Below are positions 7,901 to 17,468 of a DNA stretch of 64,000 nucleotides, in pieces. The stretch is from assembly GCF_002934365.1 (NCBI RefSeq), contig NZ_PTIY01000003.1, positions 274,754 to 338,753 of the forward strand. The letters run 5' to 3'. A program made the translations under genes and the position numbers. The notes below the pieces were generated by a model, which did not search any database, had not been told where the DNA came from, and worked only from the letters and a program-made list of their open reading frames with translations. Each line of letters starts with the position of its first letter. The first letter of the stretch is position 1. This DNA comes from Methylobacter tundripaludum (GTDB taxonomy: Bacteria > Pseudomonadota > Gammaproteobacteria > Methylococcales > Methylomonadaceae).

Positions 7901-8728
7901 GGCTTGTCGCAGTTTTTTCAGTTCGGCATGCCAACCGATGATTTTTTGGTTGGCTGCGATTTGCTGATCCAGCTCGTCCAACTGGCTGATGAATTGATCC
8001 CGTTGCTGTTCCAGTAGTTGACGGGCTTCTGCATCCAGCGGGATTTGATCCTGCATCCTGTTTGCAATTTGGCTTAGCGCGTCTTTTTCCTGTCTGGCCC
8101 GCTCGAATGCGGCCATCGACAGCTCGGAATAAAGTTCGGTGCCGGTGATACGCTCCAGCAAACTGGAACGCTCGTCTTTTTTGGCTTTTAAAAATGCGGC
8201 AAAGTCGCCCTGAGCCAGTAACACCGAGCGGCGGAACTGGTCGAAGTTAAGATCGATCAATTCGCTAATTATTTCCAGGGTGTTTTTCTTGCCCTGTCCG
8301 ATGCGCTGGCCGTCGTCTATTTTACTTAATGTGACTTCTTGCGCTTGCAAGCGGCCATCCGCTTTGCCGCGGGCTTTGCTGACTTCCCAACGCGCCCGGT
8401 AGTGATGTTTGTCCTTGCCGATGAAATCCACTTCGGCATACGCGTTGCCGGTACCCCGGCGCAGTATCGAGCGCACGTCGTTACTGGTCACGCGCAGATT
8501 TTCATCTTCATCTTTATGGCCTACCGCAAAACCGTGGCCGTCCGGCAGGCGCGGGATTTTGTCGTATAACGCCAGACATAAGGCATCCAGGATCGTGCTT
8601 TTCCCTGCGCCGGTTTGGCCGGTAATCGCAAATAACCCGGCCTGTTCCAGCGGCCCTGCATTCAGCAAAATCTCAAACGGTTCGGCTAGGCTTGCCAGGT
8701 TTTTTCCGCGTATCGCTAAAATGCGCAT
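5000..8728 (-). CDS. sbcC: Exonuclease subunit SbcC (Rad50-like ATPase)
   Basis: The 1242-residue protein has a split ABC ATPase around a very long coiled coil. Walker A is GQTGAGKS at residues 37-44. The zinc hook CPVCG, followed by HPW, lies near the middle. The ABC signature LSGGES is at about 1147, and Walker B LFIDEGFGSLDPE at about 1176. With SbcD it forms the nuclease complex that opens hairpins and cruciforms at replication forks and trims double-strand ends. Its ATG shares one base with the sbcD stop (TAATG), so the two subunits are translationally coupled. Length is somewhat above the E. coli protein. No defect is visible. Confidence 0.97.
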   Translation of the reverse strand: MRILAIRGKNLASLAEPFEILLNAGPLEQAGLFAITGQTGAGKSTILDALCLALYDKIPRLPDGHGFAVGHKDEDENLRVTSNDVRSILRRGTGNAYAEVDFIGKDKHHYRARWEVSKARGKADGRLQAQEVTLSKIDDGQRIGQGKKNTLEIISELIDLNFDQFRRSVLLAQGDFAAFLKAKKDERSSLLERITGTELYSELSMAAFERARQEKDALSQIANRMQDQIPLDAEARQLLEQQRDQFISQLDELDQQIAANQKIIGWHAELKKLRQAEQDARDNLAGSQQAWDAAEADRQLIRQVEAAQPLRPLLSHYQTANIEHRDAEQKLKDSGNQQITAEIKLQSAKEQLAAQAEALAEAEQRQQQAQPLLIKARALDTRIDVIRQAVGALAAEESQLLKALDSAEKDHQSLLIQQAEQATALQQLAIWLEQNQAIKPIATEWSRWDAELERYQTVNTRKADAEHNSEQLRLAVTKDELSLAELKQAIDDAHKKLELHQQALAQLKTQDSQKSLEDLHRSKDELEIKREQANLALSLANNAQALQQGIKQDTDKLAATEQAINDNTRQLQILSQQQMANGVALTEAKKALELIQAATHKNAEQFRALLQDGQPCPVCGALEHPWKEHAGIGNEHAAAQAARVAELENQNETLIKTVAELTKSASQGKEQQTALADKLAEAQTTLIQCGNDWAALTMDDKVDFAVTDVQLLPVLKNHGEQINSALALIKQQEKSALELQKQLKAAQDLFDAAKLNKDSLADQHVVLDKQYAKNKAELEHVSAGILELEKQLKAIVELLAIPFQHLENWQFRLQASTVEFRQDCAAIAQQFQRTEGQIDAAEKSLEKINNDEKLAGQSLKQCLHQHGIKQAELKARTDEQQKLSVEREAVLPNATADIYQQTINQNVQTARAGHLLAVNTVNQAETELAAHKQNQQHWQAETGRRYSNLEKALTELNLSLEKQAIDLDQLSRLLEKDEHWLSERKNQMAVLERALQESAALLKVKIDDCVKHKSHAVEIVEEDANKLLAELQQQRQIAHSQKEEQVILLREDDKKIETGHVLKAELDSQQNRWEQWESLNDLIGSKNGAKFRTFAQSLTLEALLAHSNQHLEDFAKRYALQRVPGSDLELQIIDRDMADDVRSVHSLSGGESFLVSLALALGLASLSSNKTQVESLFIDEGFGSLDPETLDIAIASLDTLQALGRKVGVISHVPILVERIGAKVVVEKQGGGRSSVFIVGGY

Positions 8729-9969
8729 TATTCGGTTCCTTGCAGGCTTTCAACCAATTCGTTAAATAGCGCATTCATGGCATCGGGCGCTTCCTTGTCA
8801 TATTTGTTTTGATAACAGCGCTGGAAAACATCCAACGGTTGCAGTTCTTCGAGGCGTTCTTCGATTTTCAGGTCGGCCAGATTTTTTTCGCTGCCGCTGT
8901 AAGCGGTGGAGACTTTCAACAGGCGCACCGGCAGTTTGGCGATGACTTCTTCAATCTGCTGGCGCAATCCGGGTTCCGGTTTTTCCAGCCTGATGCGCAA
9001 TTCAAGCAGCGGCCGTTGCTCGATCGGCAGATCGTCCAGCGTCAGGTTTTCCAACTGCCCGATCACATCGGACAATACGGCAAAATCCTTACCGTTGGGA
9101 ATTCTTAATAATTGAACACTGCGGGGGATTTTAACGGCGATGGTTTCAACCGGCTGGCCCGCCCGAATATCGACCTGAACGACCTGATGCGAATAATCGG
9201 TTTCATCAAACGACAGCGGGATCGGCGAACCGCTGTAACGGATATGCTCGTTTGCGCCGACCCGTTGCGCCAAATGCAAATGGCCTAAGGCCACATAAGC
9301 GATGTCATCGGGAAACAATTCAACCGGCAGCGCATGCTGGTTGCCGCCCAGTATTTTGCGCTCGCTTAATTCGGACACCGCGCCGTTGACCATATAACAA
9401 TGGCCGGTCAGGATCAGGCTCTCGGCATTGCCCGCTTTTTGTTGCAGCTTTTCAAATAATTCTGCATACAGTGTTTTCATGCCGGAGATTAACGGATCGC
9501 TGTCTTGTTCGCCCGTTGGCAAGTCGGCATTGCGCAAAAACGGCATCGCCCCGCACCAGGCTTTGATCTCACTCTCCGCATTGGTCAGCGGCACCAGCAG
9601 GCGCTCCCAATCGATATTGCCTTGGTCGCCCCGCGACAACCCTCCGACCACGGTGACGCCCAGCGCATTGAGTATCGGGGATGGCGCATCCAGCCGGGAT
9701 GCGGAATCGTGATTGCCGCCGACTAAAATAATATCCAGATTCGGCAGCCGGGTTCGGGCTTTGACCAGGAAGTCGTAAAGCTGCGACTGCGCGGCAGAAG
9801 ATGGATTTGCCGAATCGAAAATATCACCGGCAACAATCAACGCATCGGCCTGCTTGTTGTGCATTTCATCCAATAGCCAATCCAGAAACTGCTGGTGTTC
9901 CAGTTGCCTGGATACGCCGTGTAGATGGTGGCCGAGATGCCAGTCTGCGGTGTGGAATATTCTTAACAT
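8728..9969 (-). CDS. sbcD: Exonuclease subunit SbcD (Mre11-like nuclease)
   Basis: The 413-residue metallophosphoesterase has all phosphodiesterase motifs in order: HTADWHLG (6-13), GDIFD (48-52), GNHDS (85-89), a GHCYM histidine motif and ALGHLHLAQ. These bind the two Mn ions that cut DNA 3'-5' and endonucleolytically. The capping domain occupies the C-terminal third. It precedes sbcC on the same strand with a one-base overlap. About 100 bp of unremarkable sequence separates it from vsr. Confidence 0.96.
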   Translation of the reverse strand: MLRIFHTADWHLGHHLHGVSRQLEHQQFLDWLLDEMHNKQADALIVAGDIFDSANPSSAAQSQLYDFLVKARTRLPNLDIILVGGNHDSASRLDAPSPILNALGVTVVGGLSRGDQGNIDWERLLVPLTNAESEIKAWCGAMPFLRNADLPTGEQDSDPLISGMKTLYAELFEKLQQKAGNAESLILTGHCYMVNGAVSELSERKILGGNQHALPVELFPDDIAYVALGHLHLAQRVGANEHIRYSGSPIPLSFDETDYSHQVVQVDIRAGQPVETIAVKIPRSVQLLRIPNGKDFAVLSDVIGQLENLTLDDLPIEQRPLLELRIRLEKPEPGLRQQIEEVIAKLPVRLLKVSTAYSGSEKNLADLKIEERLEELQPLDVFQRCYQNKYDKEAPDAMNALFNELVESLQGTE

Positions 9970-10066
9970 TCGTTTCCTGTTTTAAAGGGGGATGACGATA
10001 TAACCTCTTGCTTGCAGCCTATAGTCCTAACTACAGTTCTACCCAAAATGATTTCTTTGAGTGGTT

Positions 10067-10483
10067 TTAATTTAAATCGCGACTGTGCACAAACTCGGTT
10101 ATATTTTTAATGACCACATCAAGACATTCTTTAATCTCATGGCCCCAAACTCGAATGACCAGCCACCCCATATCTGTAAGTTGCGATGTAACCCGAAGAT
10201 CCCTTTCAATATTTACCTTAATTTTTGTTTTCCAAAATTCTGCATTGGTTTCCGGTTTTGTGCCATGAATAGGGCAACCGTGCCAAAAACAACCATCAAT
10301 AAAAATGGCTACCTTTCTTTTGGGGAAAACGATGTCCGGTTTACCCGGTAGTTTGAAATTAATTCTATAGCGCAAGCCGGCTTTCCATAAGGCCCGTCTT
10401 AATTTCATTTCAATACCGGTGTTTTTATTGCGAACACTCGACATACAACGCCGGCGTTGTTCGGATGTAAGTGTATCGGTCAT
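10067..10483 (-). CDS. vsr: Very short patch repair endonuclease Vsr
   Basis: The 138-residue protein has the Vsr hallmarks: SEQRRRCMSSVRNKNTGIE at the start with E25, then PGKPDIVFP with catalytic Asp50, FIDGCFWHGCP with H68, and the tail GWLVIRVWGHEI. It nicks 5' of the T in T:G mismatches produced by deamination of 5-methylcytosine. It is the third gene of a methyltransferase-HNH-Vsr operon, 6 bp after the HNH gene. That fits its use to repair damage caused by the neighbouring C5-methyltransferase. Confidence 0.95.
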   Translation of the reverse strand: MTDTLTSEQRRRCMSSVRNKNTGIEMKLRRALWKAGLRYRINFKLPGKPDIVFPKRKVAIFIDGCFWHGCPIHGTKPETNAEFWKTKIKVNIERDLRVTSQLTDMGWLVIRVWGHEIKECLDVVIKNITEFVHSRDLN

Positions 10484-10489
10484 CGTCTA

Positions 10490-11437
10490 TTAAGAGCCGC
10501 GTTCTTTCCTATGAACTTCGTCGTGACAGATATTACAAAGTGTTATTAGGTTTTCTGCCGTATTGTCCCCGCCCTTTGCGTGGTGTTTTTTATGGTGTAA
10601 TTCCAAAATACGAGGGTCGGCTTTGTTCCACTCATTAATATGCCAACTGCAATGTAAACATTGATAGGAATCTCTTCTTAATACTGCAAATCGAACAGGG
10701 TCAGGAATCAACCGGTCATGTACCGGCGCTTGACGATCCATCTCAAGCAAATAAACCCCGACAGGCAAATCAGGGCGTCCGGTTTGTTTAGTTACCACGG
10801 GCCACCCATATTCTGTGCGAAGTTCCCTGACACGTCTCGGCCAATCTGTAATATTGGCAACATAACTTATTTCTTCTCCGCTAACGGAAACGCCAACATT
10901 TTCACGTAAAAAAAGAAGTATTTTGTCTCGTGCGCTTATTTTTTGTTTACGAATATCATTGGCGAGCTTCCAACGATAAGCCGCATCACGATCCTGCCTA
11001 TCTTCAAGAAGAATATAATCATCAGGCGACATTTGTTCGAGTGCCTTTATTTCTTCCGTCTGACCGGCTTCGTTAGCCTCTTTTAAAATTTCATTGATAG
11101 TAACCCCGCTTACTATCGCCCAACCGTATTCAACTCGAAGCTCCCGGACACGTCTTGGCCAATCATTGATGCCGGCAACTACCGATAATTCTTCCCCGGA
11201 AATAACAGCCCCCGGATAATGCCGAAAATAAGCTAAGATTCTATCCCTTGCGCTTTTGGCTTCTTCAGCGGGTATTAGAGAACTGCCAAGGTCACGTAGG
11301 ACACGATAAGCCGGAACAAGAGCAATGACTTTTGAGCGAAGATCATTTTCCAAAAGTTTTTTTTCAAAATTGGTAATGAGTTCCAGAAGCTCTTGTCTGA
11401 GAGTTTCAGGGTTTGCCGGTTTTGACCGCCTCGCCAT
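10490..11437 (-). CDS. HNH endonuclease with duplicated N-terminal domain, probable restriction enzyme
   Basis: The 315-residue protein ends in an HNH nuclease: C-x2-C (CLHC), ILELHHKKHHAKGGDN, NLITLC-x2-C (CNIC) and H-DEVHR. Upstream are two copies of a roughly 60-residue module: SARDRILAYFRHYPG...EELSVVAGINDWPRRVREL and SARDKILLFLRENVG...EEISYVANITDWPRRVREL, each followed by an EYGW strand. These look like winged-helix DNA-recognition modules. The position between a C5-methyltransferase and vsr makes it the likely cognate type II restriction enzyme. A nicking or modification-dependent role is an alternative. Confidence 0.8.
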   Translation of the reverse strand: MARRSKPANPETLRQELLELITNFEKKLLENDLRSKVIALVPAYRVLRDLGSSLIPAEEAKSARDRILAYFRHYPGAVISGEELSVVAGINDWPRRVRELRVEYGWAIVSGVTINEILKEANEAGQTEEIKALEQMSPDDYILLEDRQDRDAAYRWKLANDIRKQKISARDKILLFLRENVGVSVSGEEISYVANITDWPRRVRELRTEYGWPVVTKQTGRPDLPVGVYLLEMDRQAPVHDRLIPDPVRFAVLRRDSYQCLHCSWHINEWNKADPRILELHHKKHHAKGGDNTAENLITLCNICHDEVHRKERGS

Positions 11438-11455
11438 ATTTTTAATTTCCTTTAG

Positions 11456-12535
11456 TTAAGCCACAGCTATTTGGGATGCATCCAAAACTGCTTTTATTTC
11501 CCGGGCAATAGCACCAGCCAAAGGCGGGGGAACGGCATTTCCAATTTGGCGAGCTATTTCCGTTTTTGATCCGTAAAAAATAAAATCATCTGGAAATCCC
11601 ATTAAACGAGCCGCTTCCCTATGTGTTATGGGACGATGTTTTTCGGGATGTAAATAACGCCCTTTTTCCGGTTTAAAAAATTCGGTTCTTATTGTTACAG
11701 AAGGCCTGTTCCACCAAAGTCTACCGAAAAGGTCGGTTCCGCCGCTTTTTTTCCTAATCCAACACTGCGGAGTGATATGAGGCGCGTTTTTTTGCAAATC
11801 AAATCGGTTTCCACCGGGTGGTATTGTTTTGTATCTCTCCAAGCTCATGGGTGTTGGATTTCTTCCGAAGTGCAAATCAAGGGGTGGATTGCATTTGCGA
11901 ATTTCCGTGCCAACAGGTTCCGGTAAATCACCAATAGCTCTATGAACCGTTAACCAATCGGGTAAATTATCGCTTGTATCAGGTGCGGAGTGTGTTTGTT
12001 GGGGAGGGAAAGATATGGGGTGCAAAATGCTGTTCGACTTCCAGCCAACAATAATAGTTCGGCGACGGGTTTGCGGAGCTCCGTAATTTGCGGAATTAAG
12101 TATTCCCGCTTGCACAGTGAAGCCGTTTTTTTGGGCTCGTTTTTGTATTTTGTCGAATTCCGCAGATTTCAATAAACCATCTACATTTTCAATTACGAAT
12201 ATTTTAGCTTTAGATTGCTCGACAACATCCATAAACGGTTCCCAAAGAACGCGTCTTTCATCGCCGTGTCGCTTCTTATTAAGCAGGCTAAAACCTTGAC
12301 ATGGCGGGCCGCCAATAACAAGATCGGTTTCCGGTATAACGGGTTTTTTGGCTAACCAATCTTCGATGTTTGTACAAAGGCTGTGCTCACCAAAATTGGC
12401 GTTATGGGTTTTTACAGCGGCAGAGTCATTATCAATACTGTATATACATTCAAATCCTCCGCAAAATCTTGGATCGGTAAAACCAAGCGTCAATCCGCCG
12501 GCACCTGAAAATAGATCAATTATCTTGTACTTCAT
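11456..12535 (-). CDS. DNA (cytosine-5) methyltransferase
   Basis: The 359-residue protein has the ordered C5-MTase motifs: I DLFSGAGGLTLGF (7-19), IV GGPPCQGFSLL with catalytic Cys79, VI ENVDGL, VIII QTRRRTIIVG, and IX-X RLMGFPDDF with QIGNAVPPPLA at the end. The target-recognition domain lies between VIII and IX. It methylates a cytosine in a short DNA site and protects against the companion nuclease. It is first in the operon, 18 bp before the HNH gene. The operon is AT-richer than the flanking sbc and dap genes, consistent with horizontal acquisition. Site specificity cannot be read from the sequence. Confidence 0.93.
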   Translation of the reverse strand: MKYKIIDLFSGAGGLTLGFTDPRFCGGFECIYSIDNDSAAVKTHNANFGEHSLCTNIEDWLAKKPVIPETDLVIGGPPCQGFSLLNKKRHGDERRVLWEPFMDVVEQSKAKIFVIENVDGLLKSAEFDKIQKRAQKNGFTVQAGILNSANYGAPQTRRRTIIVGWKSNSILHPISFPPQQTHSAPDTSDNLPDWLTVHRAIGDLPEPVGTEIRKCNPPLDLHFGRNPTPMSLERYKTIPPGGNRFDLQKNAPHITPQCWIRKKSGGTDLFGRLWWNRPSVTIRTEFFKPEKGRYLHPEKHRPITHREAARLMGFPDDFIFYGSKTEIARQIGNAVPPPLAGAIAREIKAVLDASQIAVA

Positions 12536-12582
12536 TATTTTTTAGTAAAAACTATCTTTTTTAAATTCCATCGATAAAGAAA

Positions 12583-12774
12583 CTATGCCGCTCTCTGTTC
12601 TTGCAAAGGCAACAGCCCGGAAACACTGGCTTCTAACACCACCATCTGCACAAGATGATTATTAGCATCGTAAGACAAAACAACATTCCAATCCTGCGTT
12701 GTTTCTCTAACGATAGGGTTGTCGCTAAAATGAAGTTCCAAAATATCGTCTTCAGGATAGTAGATTGTTTTCAT
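12583..12774 (-). CDS. DUF2283 small protein, possible antitoxin
   Basis: The 63-residue protein has the DUF2283 pattern: YYPEDDILELHFSDNPI near the start, then WNVVLSYDANNHLVQMVVLEAS. The family is small and often sits next to DUF4258 genes, a pairing widely regarded as a putative toxin-antitoxin module without firm biochemistry. Its start overlaps the stop of the upstream DUF4258 gene by 4 nt. No DNA-binding motif is visible. Confidence 0.75.
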   Translation of the reverse strand: MKTIYYPEDDILELHFSDNPIVRETTQDWNVVLSYDANNHLVQMVVLEASVSGLLPLQEQRAA

Positions 12775-13031
12775 AATTCATTCTCGAAACTAAAGTGATA
12801 CATCACTGTTTTAACAATAATCGCTTGATCCATGACCACTGCGGCACAAAGTAAGTTATCGGTTCGATGTTGATAGCACTTTGCTATCCATGCATGCTTG
12901 TCGTCTTTATAGCTTAACCGCCCTGTTTCGATAAGGTCACTTAACAATTCCTTCGAAATATCACGTTCAATCATGCGTTTTTGAGCATGTTCCGTTACGT
13001 GAATAATTTTATTGAAGCGTTGACTATGCAC
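12771..13031 (-). CDS. DUF4258 protein, possible RelE-like toxin
   Basis: The 86-residue protein contains VTEHAQKRMIERDISKELLSDLI, the typical DUF4258 opening (H-A-x-x-R-M-x-E-R-x-I), then GRLSYKDDKHAWIAKCY and two strands, LLCAAVVMDQAIIVKTVMY. The family is structurally similar to RelE-type folds and is usually coupled to DUF2283, as here (ATGA overlap). Toxicity is inference from the pairing. Confidence 0.78.
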   Translation of the reverse strand: MHSQRFNKIIHVTEHAQKRMIERDISKELLSDLIETGRLSYKDDKHAWIAKCYQHRTDNLLCAAVVMDQAIIVKTVMYHFSFENEL

Positions 13032-13119
13032 GGTTTAACCGACTGTTTATTTGCTGGGTGAGTTTTCATGCTACCCGCCGCCGTGTTTCCGCGTCAATAA
13101 CTTTAGGCATGCTGTTTAG

Positions 13120-13168
13120 CCCGACATTTGTCGCTTCGATATGTCGGGTTACGCTACGCTAACCCGAC
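13120..13168. repeat. Overlapping alternative hairpins (REP-like)
   Basis: Two stems compete for the same bases. CCCGACAT (13120-13127) pairs with ATGTCGGG (13141-13148). GTCGGGTTA (13143-13151) pairs with TAACCCGAC (13160-13168). The element lies in the 203-bp gap between the DUF4258 gene start and the dapB end, followed at about 13190 by a copy of a TTCGTG-rich repeat. Confidence 0.7.
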
Positions 13169-13234
13169 CGACATTCATCTATTTGAAAATTTTCGTGCTT
13201 TTTGTGTTTTTCGTGGACAAAATGTTTTTCAGGC

Positions 13235-14041
<807 letters not shown>

Positions 14042-15178
14042 TTATCCTGTTAATTTGTCGAAAAAGCTTTTTACGCCATCGGTCCATGAGGATTCTTGAG
14101 GGCTATGGTGTTTGCCGCTGCCGGACAGGGATTCGCTGAGTTGCTCAACCAATGCTTTTTGTTCTTTGGTCAGATGTACCGGCGTTTCAACCTGCACCTT
14201 ACATAACAAATCGCCGACGGCTCCGCCTCTGACCGGCTTCACGCCTTTGCCGCGTAGCCTGAACAGCTTTCCGGTTTGCGTTTCGGCGGGGATTTTCAAC
14301 AGCACTTTGCCGTTCAAGGTCGGCACTTCCAGCTCTCCGCCCAAACAGGCGGTGGGGAAACTGATCGGCACTTCGCAATATAAATTCGCGCCATCTCGAG
14401 TAAAAATCTCATGGTCTTTTACCTGAACCTGAACGTATAGATCGCCTGCCGGCCCGCCGTGCTCTCCGGCTTCGCCTTCGCCGGCCAAGCGTATGCGATC
14501 GCCGGTATCGACGCCTGCCGGGATTTTTGCGGACAGGGTTTTATTTTCCTGAACCCGGCCCTGACCGTAACACACGCCGCAAGGATCTTTGATCTGTTTG
14601 CCGGAACCACGGCAGGTCGGACAGGTTTGCTGTACCGAGAAGAAGCCCTGCTGCATCCTGACTTGGCCGTGGCCGTGACAGGTTGAACAGATAATAGGGC
14701 TGGAACCTTTTTTAGCGCCTGAACCGCTACACTCGCCACAGGTAACCAGCACCGGCACTCGGATTTTGGCATCGGTGCCGAATACGGCTTCTTCAAGCGT
14801 TAATTCCAGGTTGTACCGCAGGTCCGAGCCGCGCTGGACGCTGCTCCGCTGCCTGCCTCCGCCGAAAATATCGCCGAATATATCGCTGAAACTTTCACCG
14901 GCTCCGAATCCGCCGAATCCGCCGGCGCCACGTCCGCCACCCATCGATGCATCGACTCCGGCATGGCCGAACTGGTCGTAAGCGGAACGTTTTTTAGGGT
15001 CCGATAAAACTTCGTAAGCTTCTTTAATCTGCTTAAACTTGGCCTCAGCTTCTACCTGGTTGTCTTTATTCCTGTCCGGGTGATACTTCATCGCCTTGCT
15101 GCGATAGCTTTTCTTAATCTCTGCATCACTGGCGTTTCTGTCTACACCGAGAAGCTTGTAAAAATCTTCTTTTGCCAT
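14042..15178 (-). CDS. dnaJ: Chaperone DnaJ
   Basis: The 378-residue type I Hsp40 has the J-domain with HPD (YHPDRNKDN) at about 33-40, a Gly/Phe-rich linker ([15 protein letters not shown]), and four zinc motifs ([32 protein letters not shown]). A C-terminal substrate-binding domain follows. It stimulates DnaK ATPase and delivers clients. It lies 290 bp after dnaK in the same direction, and a hairpin with a T-run lies in that gap. The gap is longer than elsewhere in the operon, so dnaJ may have reduced read-through or its own promoter. Confidence 0.98.
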   Translation of the reverse strand: MAKEDFYKLLGVDRNASDAEIKKSYRSKAMKYHPDRNKDNQVEAEAKFKQIKEAYEVLSDPKKRSAYDQFGHAGVDASMGGGRGAGGFGGFGAGESFSDIFGDIFGGGRQRSSVQRGSDLRYNLELTLEEAVFGTDAKIRVPVLVTCGECSGSGAKKGSSPIICSTCHGHGQVRMQQGFFSVQQTCPTCRGSGKQIKDPCGVCYGQGRVQENKTLSAKIPAGVDTGDRIRLAGEGEAGEHGGPAGDLYVQVQVKDHEIFTRDGANLYCEVPISFPTACLGGELEVPTLNGKVLLKIPAETQTGKLFRLRGKGVKPVRGGAVGDLLCKVQVETPVHLTKEQKALVEQLSESLSGSGKHHSPQESSWTDGVKSFFDKLTG

Positions 15179-15360
15179 GGTTCAATATTCTTTTGTTAAA
15201 TTTTGGTGATTATCATTGTCTGATATTGCCCCGGATACCCCGTGAAGAGGATAAAAGACGGTTATGTTGCTTTACGGCAATGTCACTGGGGTAATGCGCC
15301 CTGCGCATCGACTTAAAAGTCCGTTTACTTGATCAATAATCCATGATTAATAAACCAGAA

Positions 15361-15410
15361 AAAGGACACGAAGAACACAAAGCTTTTTCTTCGTGAACTT
15401 CGTGTCCTTT
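15361..15410 (-). terminator. Hairpin with T-run between dnaK and dnaJ
   Basis: On the minus strand, AAAGGACACGAAG pairs with CTTCGTGTCCTTT (13 bp, 24-nt spacer), followed by a TTCT run that extends the terminal T-stretch. It lies 58 bp after the dnaK stop. It could be an attenuator that lowers dnaJ expression. It also resembles the dispersed CACGAAGA repeat seen near 13190 and 44780, so it may be a repeat insertion. Confidence 0.55.
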
Positions 15411-15468
15411 GTGGTTTTATGCATTAAGTTAATACATAGGGGGATATATCTTACCCCATACCTGCATT

Positions 15469-17397
15469 TTACTTCTTATCGTCGTCTTTGACTTCTTCAA
15501 ACTCGGCATCGACAACGCCGTCGTCCGCAGCATGCTCCGAAGAAGCATGCGAGCTTGACGCTTCACCTTCCGACGCCGATTTTTGTGCGTAAACACGTTC
15601 AGCCAGTTTGCCTGACAACTCGGTTAAATCATGAGTTTTGGCTTCAATTTCCGCTTTATCGTCACCTTTAACCGCAGTTTTCAGTGCTTCAATCGCATGT
15701 TCGATGCCGGTTTTTTCATCGGCGCCGACTTGATCGCCCAGTTCTTTCAATGATTTTTCAGTCGCATGAATCATTCCGTCGGCGTGGTTGCGCGCCGCCA
15801 CCAATTGCGTCAACTTGCGGTCTTCGTCAGCATGCGCTTCGGCATCTTTAATCATGCGTTCAACTTCTTCATCCGATAAACCGCTGGACGCTTTGATCAC
15901 AATCGATTGTTTTTTGCCGGTCGCCTTGTCTTTGGCCGACACGTTCAAAATACCGTTGGCATCGATGTCGAATGCGACTTCAATTTGCGGCACGCCGCGC
16001 GGTGCGGGCGGAATATCGGACAGGTCAAAACGACCCAACGATTTATTCGCCGATGCGACTTCACGCTCGCCTTGCAGTACGTGAACGGTTACTGCCGTTT
16101 GATTGTCGTCCGCGGTAGAGAAAACCTGCGATGCATTGGTTGGGATCGTGGTGTTTTTCTCGATCAGCTTGGTCATTACGCCGCCCATTGTTTCGATACC
16201 CAGCGATAAAGGGATAACGTCCAACAGCAACACGTCTTTAACTTCACCACCCAGAACGCCCGCCTGAATCGCCGCGCCCAAAGCCACCGCCTCATCGGGG
16301 TTAACGTCTTTGCGCGGCTCTTTGCCGAAAATGGCTTTAACCATTTCCTGAACTTTCGGCATACGGGTTTGACCGCCGACCAAAATCACGTCGTTAATAT
16401 CCGATGCGGATAACTTCGCGTCTTTCAAGGCCATTTCGCATGGGCCTTTAGTGCGATTAATCAGCTCTTCAACCAGCGACTCCAGCTTGGCGCGTGTCAA
16501 CTTAACGTTCAAATGTTTAGGACCTGATGCGTCCGCAGTAATGTAAGGCAAGTTCACATCGGTTTGCTGGCTTGAAGACAATTCGATCTTGGCTTTTTCC
16601 GCCGCTTCTTTTAAACGCTGTAAGGCCAATGGATCGTTATGCAGGTCTACACCGCTTTCCTTTTTGAATTCCGACGCAAGAAATTCAATGACTCTTGAAT
16701 CGAAATCTTCACCGCCCAGAAAGGTATCGCCGTTGGTCGATAACACTTCGAATTGGTGCTCGCCATCTATTTCGGCGATTTCAATGATCGAAATATCGAA
16801 CGTACCGCCGCCTAAGTCATAGACCGCGATTTTGGTGTCGCCTTTAGGTTTGTCCATACCGAAAGCCAATGCGGATGCGGTCGGCTCATTGATGATACGT
16901 TTAACTTCAAGTCCGGCGATACGGCCGGCGTCTTTAGTCGCCTGACGTTGCGAGTCGTTAAAATAAGCCGGTACGGTAATAACCGCTTCGGTGACTTCTT
17001 CGCCCAAATAGGCTTCGGCATCTTTTTTCAGTTTCATCAAGACGCGCGCCGAAACTTCGGGAGCCGCCATTTTTTTGCCATGCACTTCAACCCAGGCATC
17101 GCCGTTTTCGGCTTCGACGATTTTATAAGGCACCATTTTGATGTCTTTTTGCACCACATCGTCTTTAAAACGACGGCCGATCAAACGTTTGATCGCAAAT
17201 ACGGTATTTTTCGGGTTGGTAACCGCCTGACGTTTTGCCGACTGCCCTACCAATACTTCATCGTCACTGGTAAAAGCGATAATGGAAGGCGTAGTACGCG
17301 CTCCTTCGCTGTTTTCAATCACTCTTGCGACGCCGTTTTCCAACACCGCAACGCACGAGTTTGTTGTTCCTAGATCTATGCCGATTATTTTAGCCAT
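15469..17397 (-). CDS. dnaK: Molecular chaperone DnaK (Hsp70)
   Basis: The 642-residue protein opens with [12 protein letters not shown] and carries [13 protein letters not shown] and [10 protein letters not shown] in the ATPase domain. A beta substrate-binding domain and helical lid follow, and the acidic tail ends [11 protein letters not shown]. It refolds or holds proteins with DnaJ and GrpE in the cytoplasm. It follows grpE by 71 bp in the hrcA operon. Length is typical for gammaproteobacteria and no anomaly is seen. Confidence 0.99.
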   Translation of the reverse strand: MAKIIGIDLGTTNSCVAVLENGVARVIENSEGARTTPSIIAFTSDDEVLVGQSAKRQAVTNPKNTVFAIKRLIGRRFKDDVVQKDIKMVPYKIVEAENGDAWVEVHGKKMAAPEVSARVLMKLKKDAEAYLGEEVTEAVITVPAYFNDSQRQATKDAGRIAGLEVKRIINEPTASALAFGMDKPKGDTKIAVYDLGGGTFDISIIEIAEIDGEHQFEVLSTNGDTFLGGEDFDSRVIEFLASEFKKESGVDLHNDPLALQRLKEAAEKAKIELSSSQQTDVNLPYITADASGPKHLNVKLTRAKLESLVEELINRTKGPCEMALKDAKLSASDINDVILVGGQTRMPKVQEMVKAIFGKEPRKDVNPDEAVALGAAIQAGVLGGEVKDVLLLDVIPLSLGIETMGGVMTKLIEKNTTIPTNASQVFSTADDNQTAVTVHVLQGEREVASANKSLGRFDLSDIPPAPRGVPQIEVAFDIDANGILNVSAKDKATGKKQSIVIKASSGLSDEEVERMIKDAEAHADEDRKLTQLVAARNHADGMIHATEKSLKELGDQVGADEKTGIEHAIEALKTAVKGDDKAEIEAKTHDLTELSGKLAERVYAQKSASEGEASSSHASSEHAADDGVVDAEFEEVKDDDKK

Positions 17398-17468
17398 TGA
17401 GTTCTCCAGACTTGAATTTATTTAAAAAAGTAAAAGTTGTTACAGATATAAGGCTGCTTTATTTGATT

